From an uncultured delta proteobacterium (lineage in GTDB: Bacteria > Myxococcota_A > Polyangia > Polyangiales > Ga0077539), in contig CAIOSS010000118.1 of the NCBI GenBank assembly GCA_903860995.1, forward strand, positions 1 through 7,720: a stretch of DNA of 7,720 nt. The letters run 5' to 3'. Shown piece by piece: positions 1-5,147 of the stretch. The first letter of the stretch is position 1; each line of letters starts with the position of its first letter. The notes below the pieces were generated by a model. That model was given only the letters and a program-made list of their open reading frames with translations, searched no databases and was not told where the DNA came from. A program made the translations under genes and the position numbers.

Positions 1-440
1 AGCCCGGAAGTGTCGCGGTCGATGCGGTGCACGATGCCGGGCCGGAGGGGATCGCCGTCCTCGTCGACGTCGGAGTGGTGGAGCACCGCGTTGACGAGCG
101 TGCCGCCCGCGTGGCCCCGCGATGGGTGCACCACCATCCCCGGGGGCTTGTCGATGATGAGCAGGTGCTCATCCTCGAAGACGATGGTGAGGGGAATGTC
201 CTCGGCGACAGCGACCATCGGCGCCGGCGGCGGAACGTCAACCGTCACGGTGAGGCCTGCGCGCGCGCGCTCACTGGGCTTGAGGGTGTGAGAGTCGCTG
301 GTGACCCGCCCCGCCGCGAAGCACTGGGTGATCGCGGAGCGCGAGACATTGTCCCCCGCAAGCAGGCGCGCGAGGACCTTGTCCAGGCGCTCACCCGCGT
401 CCTCCGGAGGGATGACGACGACGCGGGGAGCGCGGGTCAC
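1..440 (-). CDS. RluA-family 23S rRNA pseudouridine synthase (C-terminus beyond window)
   Basis: This enzyme isomerises uridines in 23S rRNA (RluD/RluC type) in the cytoplasm. The visible 146 residues hold an N-terminal S4 RNA-binding domain at about residues 17-63 (ERLDKVLARLL, then GDNVSRSAITQ). The start of the catalytic domain follows: the IIDKPPGMVVHP strand at about 95-106, GHAGGTLVNAVLHH at about 109-122, and the active-site motif HRIDRDTSG at 138-146, whose first Asp (D141) is the family's catalytic aspartate. The gene runs off the left edge just after this motif, so the rest of the catalytic domain is not seen. The start is taken as GTG at 440-438. It overlaps the TGA of the upstream 87-aa gene (GTGA) and is preceded by GAAGG, which suggests translational coupling. 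RluD versus RluC assignment is not possible from this part, so no symbol is given. Confidence 0.93.
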   Translation of the reverse strand, partial: MTRAPRVVVIPPEDAGERLDKVLARLLAGDNVSRSAITQCFAAGRVTSDSHTLKPSERARAGLTVTVDVPPPAPMVAVAEDIPLTIVFEDEHLLIIDKPPGMVVHPSRGHAGGTLVNAVLHHSDVDEDGDPLRPGIVHRIDRDTSG

Positions 441-700
441 CAGACCTTCGACTTGATGTGCCGCTTGGACTTCACCAGGATGTCGACGAGCGCGCGACCG
501 TAGAAGTTGCGCTCATAGAGGTCCGCCGAGACGCGCGACTTATACAGCTGGCGGCCCTCCTCGATCTCGTCCTTGAGGGCGTCGAAGAGGTCGTCGTTCT
601 GGAACCCCTTGGTGATCTTCTCCTCGTTGTAGAGGGAGACGTCACTCGCGATGGCGCGCGCCAGGCGTCGGGCGGCCTCTTCGGTTTCGATCAACGGCAT
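437..700 (-). CDS. Conserved-type small protein of unknown function (87 aa)
   Basis: This is an 87-residue soluble, highly charged and probably helical protein with no signal peptide, membrane segment or cysteine. Notable stretches are ARAIASDVSLYNEEKI (residues 14-29), DALKDEIEEGRQLYKSRV (about 41-58) and the basic C-terminus KSKRHIKSKVW. I recall similar short proteins of unknown function in delta-proteobacterial genomes, but I cannot check this and assign no function. Its stop overlaps the start of the RluA-type gene by four bases, so the two are almost certainly co-transcribed. A role linked to rRNA modification or ribosomes would be only a guess from context. The ATG at 700 has no Shine-Dalgarno sequence upstream (the preceding bases read AGCTCCT), and no later in-frame ATG exists. 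A promoter-like sequence lies only about 12 bases upstream, so the mRNA may be nearly leaderless. Confidence 0.8.
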   Translation of the reverse strand: MPLIETEEAARRLARAIASDVSLYNEEKITKGFQNDDLFDALKDEIEEGRQLYKSRVSADLYERNFYGRALVDILVKSKRHIKSKVW

Positions 701-711
701 AGGAGCTGGAC

Positions 712-739
712 GCTATCACCCCGGCGCGACCCGCCTCAA
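712..739 (-). promoter_or_regulatory. Candidate sigma-70-type promoter of the 87-aa gene
   Basis: On the minus strand, TTGAGG (739-734) is followed after 16 bases by GATAGC (717-712), a partial match to -35 and -10 boxes. Transcription would begin near 704-706, leaving about five bases before the ATG at 700. A 9-base direct repeat (CCGGCGCGA on the plus strand, 721-729 and 744-752) lies in the spacer and just upstream of the -35 box. This is a weak match judged by eye. Confidence 0.25.
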
Positions 740-789
740 CCTTCCGGCGCGAACACGTCGCCCCATGGCCACGGCACGTGCACCACCTG

Positions 790-817
790 TTCAGGCGGGG
801 AATGTGTCTGCTAGGTT
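790..817 (+). promoter_or_regulatory. Weak candidate promoter of the lipoprotein gene
   Basis: TTCAGG (790-795) and TAGGTT (812-817) are separated by 16 bases, and a TG precedes the -10-like box. Each box matches the consensus at only about three positions. Position is the main support: a start near 824 would give a leader of about 28 bases before the ATG at 852. Confidence 0.2.
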
Positions 818-851
818 CCGCCGGGCCTCGCACCGAGGCAGCGGAGGTTTC

Positions 852-2036
852 ATGCGGCGCTCGCTCGTTCATCTCGGATTCCTGCTCCTGGGCTGCGCCT
901 GCGGCAGCTCGTCGACCACGATGACCAACGCCGACGCAAGCACCGACCGTGGCTCCCCCCCGTCGGACGCCGGCGCGACCGACGCGGGCGGCGCCTCCGG
1001 GCTCCCGGGTGACGAGTACTGCCGCAGCGCCCCCGCGACTCCGTGCCGCGGCTCGGCGCTAAACTCCTGCGGGGTCTGCGTAACGCCCTCCCCCGCCCGC
1101 GCCGCGCTCGAGCGCACCAACTGTGACGACACCCAGCGCCGCGAGTACTGCCGCGGCGGCACGCCCGGCGCCCCCAACCTCCAGTGTTTTCAGCCCGGCA
1201 GCTACCCCACCGCGGGCACCTCCGAGCGCGTCACGATGTTCGGCTACGTCCGGGTCTTCGGCAACGGCGGCGACTCGCAGCACATCCGCGTGTCGGTGCA
1301 CCGCGTGAACGATGACGGCACCCCCGGCGAGATGCTCGGCACCGCGGTCACCGACACCGCCAGCCCCGCGTCGGGTATGGAGGACGTGTTCAGCCCCTCG
1401 CGCGACCGCGTGCTCTTCACTCGTCGTACCGGCGGCTACGTGCTGCCCAACATCCCGACCGAGACCGAGCTGCTCGTGATCACCGAGGGCGACCCCGCGG
1501 ATGCCGAGGCGGCGGGCCTCTGGTCGCACCGCATCTACGATTACAACTTCGTGCTCCTCAACCGGGAGATCGACGCGGTGCCGGCCCCCACGGGCGTGAC
1601 GGGCCGCTCGGTGCGCTTCCTCCCGCGCGTGATCTCGAACTCCGACTGGACCGCGATCCCCGCCACGTCGACGCTCACGTCGGGCATCGCCGCGGGCCGC
1701 GGCGCGCTGGCCGGCGAGGTCCACGACTGCGACGACGTGCGCCTCGCCAACGCCACCGTCGAGAGCTCGCCCCGGCGCGCCTGGGACGGCCCGGTCGTGT
1801 ACTTCTCGGAGAACGACACCAACCCCCTCCCCGACCTCAGCCGCGAGCAGCGCGGCACCTCCCTGCTGGGCACCTACGCCCTCCTCGACGTCGAGCCCGG
1901 GGCCGTCCGCGTCTCCGCGGTGGGCTACAGCTCGGGTCAGGTCGTGCACCTCGGCAGCTACCGCGCCCGCATCTTCCCCGACTCGGTGACGCTGGTGACC
2001 TTCCGCGGGATGCGCCCCTGGCAGGCACCCCGGTGA
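852..2036 (+). CDS. Secreted lipoprotein with Cys-rich region and probable transthyretin-like domains
   Basis: This is a 394-aa protein of unknown function. The ATG at 852 is chosen because GGAGG lies at 843-847 and a lipoprotein signal peptide follows at once: a basic start MRRS, a hydrophobic core and the lipobox LLGC with Cys15 as the likely lipidated residue (another Cys is at 17). The frame is open further upstream, but that extension lacks these signals. A Ser/Thr/Asp/Ala/Gly linker (about 18-50) is typical of myxobacterial lipoproteins. Next comes a Cys-rich segment with Cys57, 65, 73, 76, 91, 100 and 112. Residues about 127-245 and 285-388 both look like beta-sandwich segments of the carboxypeptidase regulatory (transthyretin-like) kind, each with a GxY-hydrophobic-x-P/E strand (GGYVLPNIPTETELLVI; GTYALLDVEPGAVRVSAVGY). 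Cys293 is in the second. It likely sits on the outer membrane or cell surface. The function is unknown; structural or ligand-binding roles are possible. It probably lies in the same transcriptional direction as the AgmX-like gene 61 bases downstream. Confidence 0.85.
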   Translation: MRRSLVHLGFLLLGCACGSSSTTMTNADASTDRGSPPSDAGATDAGGASGLPGDEYCRSAPATPCRGSALNSCGVCVTPSPARAALERTNCDDTQRREYCRGGTPGAPNLQCFQPGSYPTAGTSERVTMFGYVRVFGNGGDSQHIRVSVHRVNDDGTPGEMLGTAVTDTASPASGMEDVFSPSRDRVLFTRRTGGYVLPNIPTETELLVITEGDPADAEAAGLWSHRIYDYNFVLLNREIDAVPAPTGVTGRSVRFLPRVISNSDWTAIPATSTLTSGIAAGRGALAGEVHDCDDVRLANATVESSPRRAWDGPVVYFSENDTNPLPDLSREQRGTSLLGTYALLDVEPGAVRVSAVGYSSGQVVHLGSYRARIFPDSVTLVTFRGMRPWQAPR

Positions 2037-2053
2037 AGGCCCCATCGGCCCTG

Positions 2054-2062
2054 TGCTATGAC
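2054..2062 (+). promoter_or_regulatory. Candidate extended -10 promoter of the AgmX-like gene
   Basis: TGC-TATGAC (2054-2062) resembles an extended -10 element (TGn followed by four of six TATAAT positions). No good -35 box lies 17 bases upstream. The predicted start near 2069 gives a leader of about 29 bases containing the ribosome binding site GGAGGG (2084-2089). If real, the gene can be transcribed apart from the lipoprotein gene. Confidence 0.3.
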
Positions 2063-2097
2063 CGCAAACGCCCGCTTCGACATGGAGGGTTCTCGAC

Positions 2098-2685
2098 GTG
2101 AATGACAGCTTGATGCCCCCGCCCTCGGGCGGTGGCAACGCGAAGTACGCCGCGATCGGCCTGCTGCTGCTCCTCGGCGGCGGCGGAGGCATCTACGCGC
2201 TCACCCGCCCAGAGCCCGCGCCCCCGGTGCGCCCGACCCCCGTGGTCCGCGACGCCGGCCCACCCATTGCCACCAATTCGTCGGTGGGCGCGGTCATCGA
2301 GTTGCCCCCCGAGGTGCCCGACGCCGGTCCCGCGCCGGACGTCTCCACGGCGCCGCACATCCGTTACGTGACGCGGTATGTCAACGAGTGCTCAGGCACC
2401 GTCGACATCGCCGCCGTACAGCGCACCGCGCAGAACAACTACGGCGCGCTGCGCGCCTGCTACGAGCGCGAGCTGCGGGCCAACCCCTCCCTCCGCGGCG
2501 CGCTCACAGCGCAGCTGAAGGTCAACAGCACTGGCCACCTCGACCGAGTCCAGGTCGTCACCCGCATGAGCAGCACCTCGCTCGTCAACTGCGTGAAGAG
2601 CGCCTTGATGCGGGTGACCTACCCCGCGTCCCGCGGCGGCTGCGCTGTCGCCGAGGTGCGCTTCAACTTCACGCCGCGCGAGTAG
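2098..2685 (+). CDS. Single-pass membrane protein with AgmX/PglI-type C-terminal domain
   Basis: This 195-aa protein starts with GTG at 2098, eight bases after a strong GGAGGG (2084-2089). A short cytoplasmic N-terminus (MNDSLMPPPSGGGNAK) is followed by one membrane segment at about residues 17-35 containing a run of Leu and then Gly. A Pro/Ala-rich spacer (about 36-85) would span the periplasm. The C-terminal part (about 103-195) resembles the AgmX/PglI or TonB-C-like domain common in Myxococcota. It has an Asn-rich helix leading to LRACYERELRANPSLRGALT (118-137), a strand with VNSTGHLDRVQVV, then NCVKSALMRVTYP and a final strand ending VRFNFTPRE. Cys121 and Cys165 sit at the positions usual for this family; Cys98 and Cys182 are additional. 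In the family, AgmX and PglI were named for gliding motility, but paralogues are numerous and mostly uncharacterised, so no symbol is given. A TonB-like link between inner membrane and periplasm is an inference. Confidence 0.88.
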   Translation: MNDSLMPPPSGGGNAKYAAIGLLLLLGGGGGIYALTRPEPAPPVRPTPVVRDAGPPIATNSSVGAVIELPPEVPDAGPAPDVSTAPHIRYVTRYVNECSGTVDIAAVQRTAQNNYGALRACYERELRANPSLRGALTAQLKVNSTGHLDRVQVVTRMSSTSLVNCVKSALMRVTYPASRGGCAVAEVRFNFTPRE

Positions 2686-2713
2686 CGCCCCCCCTCCACA
2701 CGACGTCCGCGGG

Positions 2714-4069
2714 TCAGGTCGGCCAGCGGATGTCGAGCCGCTTCATCTTCCGCCAGAGCGTCGTCGGCGACAGCCCGAGCTGGTCGGCCGCGCGCTCGCG
2801 GTTGCCGTCGCACTCGCGCAGCGCCGACTCGATGGCCTGCCGCTCGGCGGCGTCCACCGAGGCCGCGAGCGAACGCTCCCCGGGCAGGTCGCGCGGCGCC
2901 GTCGGGAGGTCCTGCGGGGCGACGTCCTCGAGTTGCACGACGCCGGTCTGCGAGGCGAGCGCGACGCCCTGCTCGATCATGTTCTCGAGCTCGCGGATGT
3001 TGCCCGGAAACTCGTACGCCAGGAGGAAGTCCATCACCCCGTCGCCCATGCGCACGCGGGTGTTCATCTTGCGGCAGACCTTCTCCATGAAGTGCTGCGA
3101 CAGCAGCGGGATGTCCTCGCGGCGCTCACGCAGCGGCGGAAGCAGGAAGCGAACGACGTTAAGCCGGTAGTAGAGGTCCTGCCGGAAGCGCTTCTCCGCG
3201 ATGGCGCGGTGCATGTCCTGGTTGGTCGCGGCGATCACGCGGATGTCGACCTTGATGGCCTTGTTGTCCCCGACGCGCCGGATCTCTCCCTCCTGCAGCA
3301 CCCGCAGCAGCTTCGCCTGGAAGGCCGTGGAGGTCTCCGCGATCTCGTCGAAGAAGAAGGTCCCGCCGGTGGCCTCCTCGATGAGCCCCTTGCGCTGGCT
3401 GCTCGCGCCAGTGAACGCGCCCTTCACGTGCCCGAAGAGCTCGCTCTCCAGCAGGGTCTCGGTCACCGCGGCGCAGTTGACCGGGACGAAGGGCTGCGAC
3501 GAGCGCTTGGAGTTCACGTGCACGGCCTTGGCGACGAGCTCCTTGCCCGTGCCGCTCTCGCCCGTGATGAGCACCGTAGCGTCGCTGCCCGCGATCTTCA
3601 CGATGCGCCCGAGCACCTCGCGGATGGGCGACGAGCGGCCCACGATGTTCTCGAAGTGGTACTTGTCGCGAAACTCGGCGGCGAAGAAGGCCACCTGCGA
3701 ACCGAGCTGCCGCTTCTCCACCGCGCGCAGCACCTTCACGAGCAGCTCCTGCTCGTTGAAGGGCTTCTGGATGTAGTCGTAGGCGCCGAGGCGCATCGCC
3801 TCGACGGCGCTCTCGATGGTGCCGTACGCGGTCATGACGATGACCTCGGTGAGCGGGAACATCTCCTTCGTGCGCCGCAGCACCTCGATGCCGTCCTGCG
3901 CGCCCATCTTCAGGTCGGTGAGCACGAGGTCGTAGCCGCCCGCGCGCTGACTCGCCGCCGCCGCGTCCGCGTCCGCCGCCTCGTCGACCTCATGCCCGCC
4001 CGCGCGCAGCATGATCGACAGGGTGATCCGCATATTTTTCTGGTCGTCGACGACCAGGATCTTCGCCAT
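2714..4069 (-). CDS. NtrC-family sigma-54-dependent response regulator
   Basis: This 451-aa protein is a complete three-domain transcription activator. The receiver domain (about 1-120) has the acidic pair D8-D9, the phosphorylation site D52 in LVLTDLKM, T80 and K102. The AAA+ sigma-54 interaction domain (about 142-370) has Walker A GESGTGKE (170-177), an intact GAFTGA loop (217-222) for contacting sigma-54, Walker B TFFFDE (237-242), arginine-finger region RFRQDLYYR (294-302) and sensor II PGNIREL (355-361). A Fis-type helix-turn-helix ends the protein (DGNRERAADQLGLSPTTLWR, 421-440). The start is ATG at 4069 with GGGAGG at 4080-4075; the frame is open far upstream but that part is not a receiver. 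It lies 35 bases after the secreted-protein gene and is probably co-transcribed. No histidine kinase is in the window, so the partner is unknown. No convincing sigma-54 (-24/-12) site was found in the window, so its targets probably lie elsewhere. Confidence 0.97.
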   Translation of the reverse strand: MAKILVVDDQKNMRITLSIMLRAGGHEVDEAADADAAAASQRAGGYDLVLTDLKMGAQDGIEVLRRTKEMFPLTEVIVMTAYGTIESAVEAMRLGAYDYIQKPFNEQELLVKVLRAVEKRQLGSQVAFFAAEFRDKYHFENIVGRSSPIREVLGRIVKIAGSDATVLITGESGTGKELVAKAVHVNSKRSSQPFVPVNCAAVTETLLESELFGHVKGAFTGASSQRKGLIEEATGGTFFFDEIAETSTAFQAKLLRVLQEGEIRRVGDNKAIKVDIRVIAATNQDMHRAIAEKRFRQDLYYRLNVVRFLLPPLRERREDIPLLSQHFMEKVCRKMNTRVRMGDGVMDFLLAYEFPGNIRELENMIEQGVALASQTGVVQLEDVAPQDLPTAPRDLPGERSLAASVDAAERQAIESALRECDGNRERAADQLGLSPTTLWRKMKRLDIRWPT

Positions 4070-4074
4070 CACAT

Positions 4075-4096
4075 CCTCCCGCGCCCCGGCGGCGCG
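4075..4096 (-). promoter_or_regulatory. Intercistronic hairpin abutting the response-regulator ribosome binding site
   Basis: On the mRNA, CGCGCC (4096-4091, reading leftward) pairs with GGCGCG (4085-4080) around a 5-base loop. Its last base is the first G of the strong ribosome binding site GGGAGG (4080-4075). The hairpin fills most of the 35-base gap between the two genes. It has no U-tract, so it is not a classical terminator. It could affect mRNA stability or translation. Confidence 0.35.
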
Positions 4097-4104
4097 ACTC
4101 CGAC

Positions 4105-5100
4105 CTACTCGAACCGCGGGCGCAATGGAACGATCTGGCCCCGGGACACCCGCAGCGCGATGCTCGCAGACTCCACCACCCCGGTGAAGACCCGCTGCCA
4201 GCCGTGCGGCTCGCCGTCGGCCCGACTCTCGAAGCGCGCGCGCGCCCGGTACACGCCGGCTCCCTGGAAGGTCGCCGAGGGGCAGTGCATCGCAGGCAGC
4301 AGCGTGACGACGCGGCGCCCGCGGGCAGGCAGGCGCGCGAAGAGGTCGCGCAGCGGCGCCGGCTGCCGGGTGAGCGCGGTGCAGTCCACCTCGATGCCCG
4401 CCGGGGTCGTCACCACGAAGGAGAACTGCGTCGGCCGCAGGAGCGTCCAGACGGCGTGCACGCTCGGGTTCTGCAGCGTGACCGTGGCTCTCAGTCCGCC
4501 CGCAGACGACGCGCTCGAGCCCCGCGCGCTCAGCGCCAGCATCGCCGGGCGATCGGTGGCAGCGACGACCGCTGCGTCCGGGGTGACGAGCGCCGGCGGG
4601 GCGAGCGCGACGACCCCAGCGTAGGTCTCCACGCGCTCGTCGGTCACGATCGAGCGCGCGTGCGATGCGCTCCCCCGGCGCGGCGGGGCGAACCCGTAGC
4701 GGAACTCCACCGGCTGCGGGCCGAACGCCGGGGCCTGTAGGCCGCAGAGGTCGTCCACGTCGGCCTCCTCGCTGTAGCGCTGTCCGGGCTCGAGCGTGAC
4801 CCGCGGCGAGAACTCGTTGCGCACCGGGCGCTGGTCGTGGGCGCAGCGCGGGAGCCGCCCCATGCGGCGCCGACGCGCGCCCGGCTCGACGGGCGGCGGG
4901 GTGGCGGTGAAGGAGAGCAACCGCCGGTCGGCTACCACCTCCACGGGCGCGCCAGTGACGTTGCGCAGCGCGAAGCGGACGCGCCCCGGCGAGTCCGCCG
5001 CGGTGACCTCCAGCGCCACGGGCGCCGCCGGCGGGTCGGCGACGGCCACCACAGGAATACATAGGATGGTAAAAATCACGTAGGGTGCGGGGTGCGGCAT
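4105..5100 (-). CDS. Secreted protein with two tandem repeats of one beta-rich domain, function unknown
   Basis: This 331-aa protein has a likely Sec signal peptide (hydrophobic YVIFTILCIPVVAVADPP, about 7-24), with cleavage probable after the VAVA or AVAD region. Two halves look homologous. Repeat 1 (about 28-166) holds VRFALRNVTGAPVEVV, LLSFTATPP, Cys86, VTLEPGQRY, Cys119, PVEFRYGF and ETYAGVVAL. Repeat 2 (about 187-316) holds ATVTLQNPSVHAVWTLL, FSFVVTTPAG, Cys240, LPARGRRVVTLLP, Cys273, VYRARARF and FTGVVESASIAL. The two Cys pairs are both 33 residues apart, 154 residues between repeats, so each domain may have one disulfide. The pattern suggests an Ig-like or similar beta-sandwich in the periplasm or outside the cell. 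The start ATG at 5100 has GGAG four bases upstream, inside a hairpin. The first codons are unusually A/T-rich for this genome. It sits between the HD gene (47 bases upstream) and the response-regulator gene (35 bases downstream). I do not recognise the family. Confidence 0.8.
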   Translation of the reverse strand: MPHPAPYVIFTILCIPVVAVADPPAAPVALEVTAADSPGRVRFALRNVTGAPVEVVADRRLLSFTATPPPVEPGARRRRMGRLPRCAHDQRPVRNEFSPRVTLEPGQRYSEEADVDDLCGLQAPAFGPQPVEFRYGFAPPRRGSASHARSIVTDERVETYAGVVALAPPALVTPDAAVVAATDRPAMLALSARGSSASSAGGLRATVTLQNPSVHAVWTLLRPTQFSFVVTTPAGIEVDCTALTRQPAPLRDLFARLPARGRRVVTLLPAMHCPSATFQGAGVYRARARFESRADGEPHGWQRVFTGVVESASIALRVSRGQIVPLRPRFE

Positions 5101-5102
5101 CG

Positions 5103-5118
5103 GACTCCGGCGGGAGTC
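5103..5118 (-). promoter_or_regulatory. Hairpin containing the ribosome binding site of the secreted-protein gene
   Basis: On the mRNA, GACTCC (5118-5113) and GGAGTC (5108-5103) form a perfect 6-bp stem with a 4-base loop CGCC, ending two bases before the ATG at 5100. The only Shine-Dalgarno sequence, GGAG (5108-5105), is in the 3' arm. Folding would therefore block initiation unless opened, for example by ribosomes finishing the HD gene 30 bases upstream. Confidence 0.45.
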
Positions 5119-5147
5119 TACGGCATCGACGCGACCGCGGGAGACCT

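Larger units (their letters stand above)
701..851. promoter_or_regulatory. Divergent intergenic region between the 87-aa gene and the lipoprotein gene
   Basis: These 151 bases must hold the promoters for both divergent transcription units. Visible elements are a 9-base direct repeat (721-729 and 744-752), an 8-base palindrome GCACGTGC at 774-781, a weak leftward promoter-like pair (712-739) and a weak rightward one (790-817). No RNA gene or terminator is apparent. Confidence 0.6.

Noticed and set aside
256..269. Alternating GC run that might form Z-DNA
   Set aside because: It lies inside the RluA-type coding region and encodes part of a normal Arg/Ala linker; codon choice explains it.
1059..2192. 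A 377-codon minus-strand open frame opposite the lipoprotein gene
   Set aside because: The product is low-complexity (Gly/Ala/Val/Arg/His) with no recognisable domain. The plus strand has a ribosome binding site, lipobox and domain structure.
2686..2713. Terminator between the convergent AgmX-like and response-regulator genes
   Set aside because: The 28 bases contain a C-run but no stem-loop followed by a T-run on either strand.
3953..3985. GCC/GTCC micro-repeat in the receiver domain
   Set aside because: It encodes an Asp/Ala stretch in a variable loop of an otherwise intact receiver, a common GC-rich slippage product without apparent function.
2933..4624. A 563-codon plus-strand open frame opposite the response regulator and secreted-protein genes
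   Set aside because: It is antisense to a gene with unmistakable receiver, AAA+ and Fis domains. Its His/Arg/Asp/Leu/Val-rich low-complexity product is the usual result of GC bias, and it crosses two real genes.
4070..5062. N-terminal extension of the response regulator
   Set aside because: The open frame upstream of 4069 overlaps the secreted-protein gene in another frame and has no domain. The ATG at 4069 has a strong ribosome binding site and begins a standard receiver.
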